From assembly GCA_028281265.1 (NCBI GenBank), contig JANQKE010000113.1:1-33903 (forward strand): 33,903 nucleotides of DNA, in the 5' to 3' direction. Below, piece after piece: positions 8,319 through 16,211 of this stretch. Source of the stretch: Alphaproteobacteria bacterium. Lineage in GTDB: Bacteria > Pseudomonadota > Alphaproteobacteria > DSM-16000 > Inquilinaceae. The notes under the pieces were generated by a model. It worked only from the letters and a program-made list of their open reading frames with translations. It made no database searches and had not been told where the DNA came from. How positions within the stretch are numbered: position 1 is the stretch's first letter; each line of letters starts with the position of its first letter. The translations under genes and the position numbers were made by a program.

Positions 8319-10217
8319 ATGGGTGCGTTCGACGCGCTGCACAACCGTTCCTTGACCGACCCGGAGGGATTCTGGGCCGAAGCGGCCGGGGCGATCACCT
8401 GGACCAGGCGGTGGGACGCCGTCCTGGATGCCTCCAACCCGCCTTTCGTCCGCTGGTTCTCGGGGGCCGAACTCAACACCGCCTACAACGCCCTGGACCG
8501 TCATGTGGAGGCCGGCCGGGGCGACCAGGCGGCCCTGATCTACGAAAGCCCGGTCACCGGCCGGTCGGAGGTGATCAGCTTCCGCGCGCTGACGGACCGG
8601 GTCGCGCGGCTGGCCGGCGCGTTGCGGGCATTGGGGGTCGAAAAGGGCGATCGGGTCATCGTCTACATGCCGATGGTGCCGCAGGCCGTGGAGGCGATGC
8701 TGGCCTGCGCCCGGCTGGGGGCGGTCCATTCGGTGGTGTTCGGTGGCTTCGCGCCCAACGAACTCGCCACCCGGATCGACGACGCCAAGCCCAAGGCGGT
8801 GCTGTCGGCCTCTTGCGGGATCGAGCCCGGGCGGACGGTCGCCTACAAGCCGATGCTCGATCTCGCCATCGCCCAGGCGCGCCACAAGCCGTCGGCGTGC
8901 GTGATCCTGCAGCGGCCGGAACGGTCGTGTGACCTGACCGCGGGGCGCGACCACGACTGGGGTGACGTGACGGCCCGGGCCGCACCGGTGGAGCCGGTGC
9001 CGGTGGCGGCGACCGATCCGCTCTATATTCTCTACACCTCCGGTACGACCGGGCAGCCCAAGGGGATCGTCCGGGACAATGGCGGGCACGCGGTCGCGCT
9101 GGCCTGGACCATGCGGGACTTCTACGGCATGCGGCCGGGGGAGGTGTTCTGGACCGCTTCCGACGTCGGTTGGGTGGTAGGCCATTCCTACATCGTCTAC
9201 GCCCCGCTGATCTATGGCTGCAGCTCGGTCCTGTTCGAGGGCAAGCCGGTCGGTACGCCCGATGCCGGGGTCTATTGGCGGGTGATCCGGGACCACGGGG
9301 TCGCCGCCCTGTTCACCGCGCCGACGGCGTTCCGCGCCATCCGCAAGGAGGATCCGGACGGTAGGTTGATCGGCCGCTACGACATCAAGAGCCTGCGGGC
9401 GCTGTTTCTCGCCGGGGAACGGTCGGATCCGGAGACCATCAACTGGGCCGTCGACAAGCTCGCGATCCCGGTGGTCGACCATTGGTGGCAGACGGAGACC
9501 GGCTGGGTGATCGCCGGCAATCCGCTGGGGGTGGAGCGGTTCCCGCTCAAGCCCGGCTCCGCCACCCGGCCGATGTGTGGTTGGGATATCAAGGCGCTGG
9601 ATGCCAACGGGCAGGAGGTGCCGCGCGGCGACGTCGGCGCGCTGGTCGCCAAACTGCCGATGCCGCCGGGAACGTTCCCGACGCTGTGGCGAGCGCCGGA
9701 TCGCTACCGCCAAGCCTACTTCACCGAATTCCCCGGCTACTACAAGACCGGGGACGCCGGCTATGTCGACGAGGACGGCTATGTCCACGTCATGACCCGG
9801 GTCGATGACGTGATCAACGTCGCCGGGCACCGGTTGTCGACCGGCGCGATCGAGGAGGTGCTGGCCGGTCATCCGGACGTGGCGGAATGCGCGGTGATCG
9901 GTGTGGCCGACCCGCTCAAGGGCATGCTGCCGCTGGGTTTTCTGGTGCTGAAGGCCGGGGTCGACCGGCCGGAAGCCGAGATCGCCGCCGAAGTGGTGCA
10001 GCGGGTACGGGACCGGATCGGGCCGGTGGCCGCTTTCAAGACGGCCGTCGTGGTCGACCGGCTGCCCAAGACCCGTTCCGGCAAGATCCTACGCGGCACG
10101 ATGAAGAAGATCGCCGATGCCGAGCCCGCCAAGACCCCGGCGACCATCGACGATCCGGCCATCCTGGACGAGGTCGCCGAGGCCTTGCAGCGCGTCGGCT
10201 ACGCCCGGGCCGGATGA
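8319..10217 (+). CDS. prpE: Propionyl-CoA synthetase PrpE
   Basis: A 632-residue AMP-forming acyl-CoA synthetase close to PrpE and acetyl-CoA synthetase, activating propionate (or another short acid) to its CoA thioester. Domains: an acetyl-CoA-synthetase N-terminal part (residues 1-60, with LTDPEGFWAEAAGAITW), the AMP-binding domain with the P-loop YTSGTTGQPKGIVRD, the DHWWQTETGW motif, YYKTGDAGYVDEDGY, and the small C-terminal domain with Lys589 in TRSGKILRG. The GGHAVAL sequence after the P-loop and overall length favour PrpE over Acs. Start at 8319 follows GGGGGGAGA at 8302-8310. It stands alone on its strand, without prpBCD neighbours, so a role in propionate or polyhydroxyalkanoate metabolism is inferred from family only. 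Confidence 0.9.
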   Translation: MGAFDALHNRSLTDPEGFWAEAAGAITWTRRWDAVLDASNPPFVRWFSGAELNTAYNALDRHVEAGRGDQAALIYESPVTGRSEVISFRALTDRVARLAGALRALGVEKGDRVIVYMPMVPQAVEAMLACARLGAVHSVVFGGFAPNELATRIDDAKPKAVLSASCGIEPGRTVAYKPMLDLAIAQARHKPSACVILQRPERSCDLTAGRDHDWGDVTARAAPVEPVPVAATDPLYILYTSGTTGQPKGIVRDNGGHAVALAWTMRDFYGMRPGEVFWTASDVGWVVGHSYIVYAPLIYGCSSVLFEGKPVGTPDAGVYWRVIRDHGVAALFTAPTAFRAIRKEDPDGRLIGRYDIKSLRALFLAGERSDPETINWAVDKLAIPVVDHWWQTETGWVIAGNPLGVERFPLKPGSATRPMCGWDIKALDANGQEVPRGDVGALVAKLPMPPGTFPTLWRAPDRYRQAYFTEFPGYYKTGDAGYVDEDGYVHVMTRVDDVINVAGHRLSTGAIEEVLAGHPDVAECAVIGVADPLKGMLPLGFLVLKAGVDRPEAEIAAEVVQRVRDRIGPVAAFKTAVVVDRLPKTRSGKILRGTMKKIADAEPAKTPATIDDPAILDEVAEALQRVGYARAG

Positions 10218-10262
10218 TCCGAGCCAGGGTATGATATCCGCGGACAGCAGTGTTTTTTGCCA

Positions 10263-10277
10263 TTAACCATTTCTTCA
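10263..10277 (+). promoter_or_regulatory. CtrA-like binding box
   Basis: TTAACCATTTCTTCA fits the alphaproteobacterial CtrA pattern TTAA-N7-TTAA with one mismatch (TTCA in the second half). It lies about 25-35 bases before the expected 5' end of the small-RNA candidate, inside an A+T-rich patch of otherwise GC-rich DNA, where a promoter would be expected. This is pattern matching only. Confidence 0.35.
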
Positions 10278-10297
10278 CGGGGAGTATCGTATCACAC

Positions 10298-10394
10298 ATC
10301 CGTCGATGGATCGGGTGTTTGATCCTTCCTTCGACATGAGGATGCCTCCCTGTTGAACCTGGCCGTCACCCTTCCCGGGCGACGGCCTTTTTTT
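10298..10394 (+). ncRNA. Candidate structured small RNA with its own terminator
   Basis: About 97 bases between prpE and the convergent kinase gene have the architecture of a trans-acting small RNA. A 5' hairpin pairs GTCGA (10302-10306) with TCGAC (10331-10335) and GGATC (10308-10312) with GATCC (10321-10325). An unpaired stretch follows with CCTCCC (10345-10350), an anti-Shine-Dalgarno-like motif seen in several alphaproteobacterial sRNAs. A Rho-independent terminator ends it. No ORF fits. The alternative is that this is only the 3' untranslated region of prpE, either as a terminator or as a 3'-derived sRNA. The 5' end is a guess. Confidence 0.45.
10361..10394 (+). terminator. Rho-independent terminator downstream of prpE / small-RNA candidate
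   Basis: GGCCGTC (10361-10367) pairs with GACGGCC (10381-10387) around a GC-rich loop and is followed by seven T residues (10388-10394). This is a textbook intrinsic terminator reading on the + strand. It would end prpE read-through transcripts and any separate transcript started near 10298. Confidence 0.85.
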
Positions 10395-10504
10395 GCTCAT
10401 CACCGCGAACGGCGCACGTCAGAAAGTCCCTTGACGCATGGCTGATCGCCTCCTAAGCGTTCCCCAGACGCTCGGGTTGGGCGGGTGAGGCATCAGGAAA
10501 TCAC

Positions 10505-10537
10505 AAAAAGGGGCCGCGACATGGGTGTCGCCGGCCC
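10505..10537 (-). terminator. Rho-independent terminator for the histidine kinase gene
   Basis: Read on the - strand, a long GC-rich stem ends in five T residues (the A run at 10505-10509 on the + strand). The arms are 10510-10520 (GGGGCCGCGAC) and 10526-10537 (GTCGCCGGCCCC), pairing with one bulged C around the loop ATGGGT. It lies about 70 bases past the kinase stop codon. Confidence 0.85.
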
Positions 10538-10604
10538 CTTGTCATTCTCTCGACCCCTGGGCTGCGGGCTGCGCCGGCACCGGTGATCCGAGCCGTTGCC
10601 CCGA

Positions 10605-12908
10605 TCAGCCGATGTTGCGTGTCTGCGGCAACCGGACGATCGCCGTGGTGCCTTGGCCCGGTCGGCTCGACAGTTCGAACGCACCGCCATGGGCGTCGAC
10701 GATGGATCGCACCACCGACAGACCCAAGCCGAAGCCCTCCGGGCTCGCAACGAGGCTGTCACGGGTGCGCGTAAAGGGTTTGAGGAGATCCGGCAGGCGG
10801 TCGGGCGGTATCCCGATGCCGGTATCCGATACCGCGATGATCGCCTGGTCGCCCTCTTGGCGAATGCCGACCTGCACGCTGCCGTTCAGCGTATTGTAGT
10901 TGATGGCGTTGCTGAGGAGGTTGGAAAGCACCTGGCCGATGCGCAGCCTGTCCCCGGACACGGTCACGGCCTGGGGCGCGTGGGTGGTGACGGCGACGCC
11001 CCGCGACTCCGCCAGCGGTCGGATCAGAGCGATCGCGTCGGCGGCGACGCCGGTCAGTTCCACCGGTTCGTAAGCCAGCAGATTGTCCGCCCCGGCCTCG
11101 ATGGCGCTGAGGTCCAACATGTTGCCGATCAGACGGTTGAGCTGCCGGGCGCTGACGTCGATGGCGCCGATATACTCGCGCTGACGGTCCGATAGCGGAC
11201 CGGCATAACCGCCGATCAGCATGTCCGTGTAGCCGATGATGCCGTTCAGCGGTGTGCGGATTTCGTGGCTTGCCATCGCGAGCAGTTGCGATCGGGCGGT
11301 CTGGGCCTGACGCAGTTCCTCGATCGTGTCCTGAAGGACCGTCTGGGTCTTCTTCCAGGCGGTGATGTCCTGCACGAAGCCTTGATAGCAGGACAGGCGG
11401 CCGTCCTCGTCGAAGGTCGGGTGCCCTTCCCCGTAGCAGAGGATCGACCTCGACGCCTTGACGCCGACGCGAAACCGGCATTCCGCAGAGATGATCTGAT
11501 GGGTGACGGTGGCCTGTTCGAAGGCCGTATTCCATTGTCGGCGGTCCATGGGATCGACGATGCCGGCCAGAACCTGCCGATCGATCGGCGTGCCATGGGG
11601 CAATTCCAGGATTGCCAGGGCGGATTCGGAGAGCTCGAAGCTGTCCCGCTCGGGGTCCCAGCGCCAACTGCCCATCCTGCCGATCCGCTCGGCCCGCGCC
11701 ATGTTCGTGTATGACTGCCGGAGCGATGCCTCCCGGTCCTTGAGTGTGGCGACCATCTGCCGGACGGAGAGGGCCACGCGTTCCACCTCCGGCAACCCCT
11801 TGACCGATTGGTCGACAAGATTGTCGGCCTTCCCGCTGGCGATCCGCTCCACGTCGACGACCAACCGGTCGATGGGATCGCTGATCGACCGGCGGGCCCA
11901 GGTGATCAGCACCGCACTCATCGCCAGCGCCATGATCAGGAGCACCCCGGCCTGAGCACCCCAATGATACACCAGATCGCCGATTGCGACCCAGGTCGGC
12001 GTCACCGCAACGATGCGGAAGGGGCCCACTACCGCTTCCCCCCGCAAGTGGAAGCCGTCGTCGACATCGGTGCCGGCCGGTAACGGTCCGGTCTGCATGA
12101 CGACGTCACCCGAGGCGGTCGTGACGATCAGGGCGGCGTGATAGTCGGGCAGATAGTCGGCCAGATCCTGCGCTAGTCGCGCGGCATCGATGGTGATGCC
12201 GAGCATGTACGGTGTCGCGGTGTCGATCCCGAAGGCCTGGGCATGGCCGATGGTCACCCGCCCGGTCTGCCGACCGACGATGCGCGGCTGCAGCCAAGGC
12301 TCCCCATCGGCGAAAGCCTGTTCGTACCGCGGGGTGCGCGGCACGCGGATCTCCCGATCCATCGGCAGGGACGAGCAGGTGACACGGCCGGTCGGATCGA
12401 GCCGCCAGACGGCGGTGTAGGTGGGATCGCTATCGAGAAAGGAGTGGAAGATCGCTTCGCATACGGACCCGTCGAGGGTCGCGATGTCCGGAACATAGGA
12501 CACCGCCTTGAGCAGGTCGCCGGCGTGTCGGATCTCATGGTCGATCCGCGTCGCCGCGGAATGGGCGATCCGTTCGAGTTCCTCACGGTGATGGCCGACT
12601 TCCTGCGCCGTCCAGGTGGCCAGCAAGACCACCGATGTGATCAGTCCCGCGCACAGGGCAGCGAGGACGACGGACCGGACCTGGTTGCGCGCCGGTTTGC
12701 GGACGACGACGCTTTCGCTGGGGCGACCGCCGAACATGGCGGGGAGACGGGCGGACAGAATCATCGGATCAGGTCTCGATTCACGCATGGAATAAACCAC
12801 GTGGCCGGCAAATCCGCCCCCGGCTTCTGAGCGTTCGCGGTCAGGAAGCTGACTGCGGAACGAAATGCCGAAGGGGTCTGCCGACCGGTTGGTCCGTTCA
12901 TCGGCCAC
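10605..12908 (-). CDS. Orphan membrane sensor histidine kinase (periplasmic sensor, HAMP, PAS, HisKA, HATPase)
   Basis: A 767-residue inner-membrane kinase. One helix at about residues 78-100 and another near 307-330 bracket a periplasmic sensor of roughly 200 residues that looks Cache-like (VWRLDPTGRVTC, YMLGITIDA). HAMP follows (SISDPIDRLVVDVERIASG), then a PAS/PAC unit at about 400-510 (GSWRWDPERDSFELS ... CYQGFVQDITAWKK). Next are the phospho-acceptor His548 in MASHEIRTPLNG, the N box NLLSNAINYN, and ATP-lid motifs DTGIGIP and GFGLGLSV. No receiver or response regulator is adjacent, so its partner is elsewhere. The start is uncertain: this GTG has only a weak AGAGAG nearby, and in-frame ATGs at residues 41 and 49 are alternatives. 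Signal unknown. Confidence 0.9.
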   Translation of the reverse strand: MADERTNRSADPFGISFRSQLPDRERSEAGGGFAGHVVYSMRESRPDPMILSARLPAMFGGRPSESVVVRKPARNQVRSVVLAALCAGLITSVVLLATWTAQEVGHHREELERIAHSAATRIDHEIRHAGDLLKAVSYVPDIATLDGSVCEAIFHSFLDSDPTYTAVWRLDPTGRVTCSSLPMDREIRVPRTPRYEQAFADGEPWLQPRIVGRQTGRVTIGHAQAFGIDTATPYMLGITIDAARLAQDLADYLPDYHAALIVTTASGDVVMQTGPLPAGTDVDDGFHLRGEAVVGPFRIVAVTPTWVAIGDLVYHWGAQAGVLLIMALAMSAVLITWARRSISDPIDRLVVDVERIASGKADNLVDQSVKGLPEVERVALSVRQMVATLKDREASLRQSYTNMARAERIGRMGSWRWDPERDSFELSESALAILELPHGTPIDRQVLAGIVDPMDRRQWNTAFEQATVTHQIISAECRFRVGVKASRSILCYGEGHPTFDEDGRLSCYQGFVQDITAWKKTQTVLQDTIEELRQAQTARSQLLAMASHEIRTPLNGIIGYTDMLIGGYAGPLSDRQREYIGAIDVSARQLNRLIGNMLDLSAIEAGADNLLAYEPVELTGVAADAIALIRPLAESRGVAVTTHAPQAVTVSGDRLRIGQVLSNLLSNAINYNTLNGSVQVGIRQEGDQAIIAVSDTGIGIPPDRLPDLLKPFTRTRDSLVASPEGFGLGLSVVRSIVDAHGGAFELSSRPGQGTTAIVRLPQTRNIG

Positions 12909-12986
12909 TCTCTTTTATCGGGGCAACCGAATAGATCCCATCACCCATAAGTCGATTGTCGTTAAAAAATAATATAACTTGAACTT

Positions 12987-13017
12987 AAAAAGCCGGGCTG
13001 TACTGTGCAGCCCGGCT
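12987..13017 (-). terminator. Rho-independent terminator of the branched-chain-type binding protein gene
   Basis: A perfect 10-bp stem, AGCCGGGCTG (12991-13000) with CAGCCCGGCT (13008-13017), has a 7-base loop. On the - strand it is followed by TTTTAAG. It sits 33 bases past the binding-protein stop and about 80 bases before the kinase start, so the two - strand genes are probably separate transcripts or only partly linked. Confidence 0.85.
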
Positions 13018-13049
13018 CTAGTGTAAGCATATTATATTAGTACTGTGTT

Positions 13050-14270
13050 TTAATCGACGGTGATGATATCGCCTTCGACGAAGCTGCCGCCTTCGATCAC
13101 ATACTCGGCGATCACGCCGGCGACATCGCCATGGTCATCGAAGTCATGCGGTCCGGCGGCGCCGGTGTAGTCGATGTCTTCTCCGGCGGCGAGCAGTTCG
13201 ACTGCGCGCGCCCAGTCCCCGGGGCCGACCTCGACGCCCGGCGGACCGGCGACGGCCCGCAGCGACCCAGCGATCGCCGCCCGATCGGTGCCGCCGGCAT
13301 GCTCGATCGCCAGCGCCAGGAGCATGGCCGAGTCATACCCCTGGGCGACGAAGATCGAGGTCGGATCGCCGCCGGCTTCGGCGAAGGCCGTATTGAACGT
13401 CGCCAGGGCCGGGTTCTCCGGCAGGGAGGTCGGCTGGGTGACGATCAGACCGCCGAGATTCTCCGCACCGAGCTGTTCGATCAGCACGTCGTCGCGCATC
13501 CCGTCGGCACCGACGAAGGTGCCGAAGAAGCCGTTCTCCAGGCTCTGGCGCAGCATGGTCAGACCGCTGTCGCCGGCATAAGCGAGCAGGACGAGGGTCT
13601 CCGCCCCGCCCGAGGCGAGCGTCGCCAGCTCCGACCGGTAGGAGGATTTGGCCGGCTCGTGCGCCTGGTCGCCGCTGATCGTGCCGCCGCGGGCCAGGAA
13701 CGCATCCCGGAACGAGGACGACAGGCCGACGCCATAGTCGTTGTTGATGTAGGTGAGAGCGACGGTGTCGATCCCCTGGTTCATTACATGCGCGGCGAGA
13801 ACCTGGCCCTGATAGGCATCGGAGGGCGCGGTCCGGAACAGCAGATCGTCGTCCTCGAGATTGGTGATCTCCGGCGAGGTCGAGGCCGGCGATACCATCA
13901 CTACGCCCGCGGGGATGGCGACCGAGTTCGCCGCGGCGATCGTCGCCCCGGAGCATAGCGCCCCGACCACGGCGGTCGCCTGATCCACATTGACCACCTT
14001 GGTCGCTGCGTCGACCGCCTGCTGGGCGGAACAGGCGGTATCGCCGACCACCATGTCGAGGGTCTGGCCGCCCAGGATGCCGCCTCCGGCGTTGACCTCG
14101 TCCACGGCCAACTGGGCGGCATCGACGATCGGCGGCACCAGGTTGGCGATCGGGCCGGTGATGGCGCCGAGGAAGCCGATCGTGACCTCCTGCGCCTGGG
14201 CGGCCCCGGCGCCCAGGGCCAGGGTGGCCGCACCGGCCAGGGCGGCGTGCTTGAACCCGCGGATGAACAT
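13050..14270 (-). CDS. Periplasmic ABC-type branched-chain amino acid (LivK-like) binding protein
   Basis: A 406-residue periplasmic substrate-binding protein of the Leu/Ile/Val (peripla_BP_6) family. It begins with a Sec signal peptide (GFKHAALAGAATLALGAGAA, cleavage likely after AQA near residue 27), then EVTIGFLGAITGPIANLVPP, the usual first strand of LivK-like proteins. Further family features are VVGDTACSAQQAVDAATKVV, VSPASTSPEITN, LTYINNDYGVGLSSSFRDAF and FVAQGYDSAMLLALAIE. GGGAGAGAC precedes the ATG at 14270; a longer in-frame reading upstream is rejected because it would bury the signal peptide. No LivHMGF transporter genes adjoin, so it either serves a transporter encoded elsewhere or presents its ligand to a sensor. 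The ligand cannot be told from sequence. Confidence 0.9.
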   Translation of the reverse strand: MFIRGFKHAALAGAATLALGAGAAQAQEVTIGFLGAITGPIANLVPPIVDAAQLAVDEVNAGGGILGGQTLDMVVGDTACSAQQAVDAATKVVNVDQATAVVGALCSGATIAAANSVAIPAGVVMVSPASTSPEITNLEDDDLLFRTAPSDAYQGQVLAAHVMNQGIDTVALTYINNDYGVGLSSSFRDAFLARGGTISGDQAHEPAKSSYRSELATLASGGAETLVLLAYAGDSGLTMLRQSLENGFFGTFVGADGMRDDVLIEQLGAENLGGLIVTQPTSLPENPALATFNTAFAEAGGDPTSIFVAQGYDSAMLLALAIEHAGGTDRAAIAGSLRAVAGPPGVEVGPGDWARAVELLAAGEDIDYTGAAGPHDFDDHGDVAGVIAEYVIEGGSFVEGDIITVD

Positions 14271-14669
14271 CGTTTGTCTCTCCCTGTTTGTTGACGGGGC
14301 GTCGGCCCGGTTGCCGTCGGCGCATGCGCACCTCGGCCGAGCCTCGCCCCCGGTCGGTCGATGTTGCACGCACATTGCCCGGGTGCAAGTGGCGACGGGG
14401 CGACCGTGGCGGTGCCGGTCGCGGGTGACGATGTCCGGTGGTGTCGCCTGTCGGGCCGGGTGTGCGGCTCGGCCCGTCGCTTGACCCGGTCCGGACCGGC
14501 ATGCGTAATTGTGTGAGGCGTCAACCATCCGGCCCGCCCGATGGGCGCCGGCCCGGCCCGGCGCCGTCACAACAATATTGCGCATCCGGTCAGGCGCGGC
14601 GCCGGACCCCCCAACCATCAGGCCGTGCCGCGAGGCTCACCCCGAGGTCCAAGAGAGGCATCACGTCCC
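14271..14669. other. Divergent intergenic region (binding protein gene / hydrolase fusion gene)
   Basis: This 399-base gap should hold both promoters. A less GC-rich patch at about 14500-14585 includes AATTGTGTGAGG and ACAACAATATTG. Inside it lies a strong hairpin, GGCGCCGG (14544-14551) with CCGGCGCC (14558-14565) over a 6-base loop, which could be an operator or a leader structure for the + strand gene. No ORF here shows gene-like features. Confidence 0.4.
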
Positions 14670-15935
14670 ATGACGGCCAAGACCATCACCATCACGGCCA
14701 AGGATGGCGGTCAGTTCAACGCCCATGTCAGCCTGCCGGCGGCCGGTCACGGCCCGGCGATCATCCTGTGCCAGGAGATCTTCGGCGTTAACCACCACAT
14801 CCGCGAGGTCGCCGATTTCTGGGCCGAGGAAGGCTACACGGTCATCGCCCCGGACCTGTTCTGGCGGCTGGAGCCGGGGATCGAGCTCGGCTACGGCGAG
14901 GACGATTTCCAGAAGGCCTATGGCTATTATCAGAGGTTCGACGTCGATCAGGCGATCGACGACATCGCCGCCACCGTCGCCCACGCCCGGACGATGGACG
15001 AGGTCGGCGGCCTCAACGGCGCCAAACAGGTCGGCGTCCTCGGCTTCTGCCTGGGCGGCAAGCTCGCCTTCCTGGCCGCGGCCCGGGCCGGCGTGGATGC
15101 GGCCGTCGGCTATTACGGGGTCGGCCTGGAGACGCTGACGGGGGAAGCCGACGCCATCACCTGCCCGATCACACTCCATTTCGGGGAGAAGGACAAGTTC
15201 AGCCCGCCCGCGGTGATCGAGGCCGTCACCCGGGCCCTGGCCGGCAAGCCAAAGGCGAAGATCTTCGTCTATCCCGGCGCCGATCACGCCTTCAACAATC
15301 ACGAGCGGCCGGAGTTCGACAAGGCGGCGTCCCTCGTCGCCCATTCCCGCTCCCTGGAATGCTTCAAGGCCGTCATGGGCCCGGTCTACGACCTGGTCCA
15401 TCTCTGGGACAAGCATTGCGAGTACGAGTTCGCCACCCGCAATGTCGAGGATACAATGGCCACCATGGTGGCCGAGCCCTATGTCAATCACATCCCGACG
15501 ATGACCGGCGGGGTCGGCTACAGGCATCTGTACCGGTTCTACAAGCACCACTTCATCCCCAAGACTCCGGCCGACACCAAGCTGGTGCCGATCAGCCGCA
15601 CCGTCGGGGTCGACCGGCTGGTCGATGAGATGCTGTTCTGCTTCACCCACGACATTGAGATCGACTGGATGCTGCCCGGCATCCCGCCCACGGGCCGCTA
15701 TGTCGAGATCCCGCTTCTGGCCGTGGTCTGCTTCCGCGGCGACAAGCTCTACAACGAGCACATCTACTGGGATCAGGCCTCGGTCCTGGTGCAGATCGGC
15801 GTGCTCGACCCCGCGCGCGTGCCCGCCATCGCCGGGGTGGAGACGGCCAGGAAGCTGCTCGACCCGAGCCTGCCGTCGAACACGCTGATGGATCGCTGGG
15901 CCGAAAGCGAAGGCCTCGACCAGGCGGCCCAGTAG
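14670..15935 (+). CDS. Dienelactone hydrolase fused to an NTF2/SnoaL-like domain
   Basis: A 421-residue cytoplasmic two-domain protein. Residues 1 to about 235 are a dienelactone hydrolase: CQEIFGVNHHIREVADFWAEEGY, then a nucleophile elbow GFCLGGK with Cys127, Asp175 in FGEKDKF and His206 in GADHAFNN, giving the Cys-Asp-His triad. Residues about 245-415 look like an NTF2/SnoaL-type alpha-beta cone (MVAEPYVNHIPTMTGG, MLFCFTHDIEIDWMLPGI, VVCFRGDKLYNEHIYWDQASVL). Single-domain dienelactone hydrolases are about 235 residues, so the second domain is an addition. AAGAGAGG at 14651-14658 supports this start. No aromatic-ring-cleavage genes adjoin, so the ester or lactone substrate is unknown. Confidence 0.85.
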   Translation: MTAKTITITAKDGGQFNAHVSLPAAGHGPAIILCQEIFGVNHHIREVADFWAEEGYTVIAPDLFWRLEPGIELGYGEDDFQKAYGYYQRFDVDQAIDDIAATVAHARTMDEVGGLNGAKQVGVLGFCLGGKLAFLAAARAGVDAAVGYYGVGLETLTGEADAITCPITLHFGEKDKFSPPAVIEAVTRALAGKPKAKIFVYPGADHAFNNHERPEFDKAASLVAHSRSLECFKAVMGPVYDLVHLWDKHCEYEFATRNVEDTMATMVAEPYVNHIPTMTGGVGYRHLYRFYKHHFIPKTPADTKLVPISRTVGVDRLVDEMLFCFTHDIEIDWMLPGIPPTGRYVEIPLLAVVCFRGDKLYNEHIYWDQASVLVQIGVLDPARVPAIAGVETARKLLDPSLPSNTLMDRWAESEGLDQAAQ

Positions 15936-15953
15936 GGGGCTCGACACGGCCGA

Positions 15954-16015
15954 CCGGGTGAGGCGCCGAACCGCGCCCGACGGCGCCGGCCGGTCGCGCG
16001 GTTCCGCTCACCCGG
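15954..16015. repeat. Long imperfect hairpin after the hydrolase fusion gene
   Basis: Two nested pairs form one long stem: CCGGGTGAG (15954-15962) with CTCACCCGG (16007-16015), and inside it GAACCGCG (15968-15975) with CGCGGTTC (15997-16004). It lies 18 bases past the stop codon and could slow or end transcription, but no T run follows, so it is not a standard intrinsic terminator. The 34-bp tandem repeats start 18 bases further on. Confidence 0.6.
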
Positions 16016-16032
16016 GACGGTGCCGACCGGCA

Positions 16033-16202
16033 GGGGTCGGCAACGGTTCGGACCGCAAGAACCCGAGGGCCGGCCAACGGTTCGGACCGCAAGAACCCGA
16101 GGGCCGGCCAACGGTTCGGACCGCTAGAACGCAAGGGCCGGCCAACGGTCCGGACCGCTAGAACGCAAGGGCCGACCAACGGCCCGGACCGCAAGAACAG
16201 GG
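16033..16202. repeat. Five tandem 34-bp repeats in the leader of the peptide transporter operon
   Basis: Five direct copies with exact 34-base period start at 16033, 16067, 16101, 16135 and 16169. Each contains GGCCGGCCAACGG and GGACCGC(A/T)AGAAC with small differences. In copy 4 the middle is a perfect 12-bp palindrome, CGGTCCGGACCG; the others have near-palindromes there. There are no unique spacers, so it is not a CRISPR array. The last copy runs into the AGGGAA just before the start codon at 16212, so the array fills the whole leader of the operon. Confidence 0.9.
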
Positions 16203-16211
16203 AATTCGACG

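Larger units (their letters stand above)
10218..10604. other. Intergenic region between prpE and the convergent histidine kinase
   Basis: This 387-base gap has no protein gene I can support. It contains, in order, a CtrA-like box, the small-RNA candidate with its terminator on the + strand, about 110 bases with nothing recognised, and the kinase terminator reading on the - strand. Confidence 0.6.

Noticed and set aside
8313..9872. Long - strand frame opposite prpE
   Set aside because: PrpE on the + strand has complete catalytic motifs; the antisense frame has none.
16033..16202. Possible CRISPR array
   Set aside because: The copies are directly contiguous with no unique spacers, and no cas genes are present.
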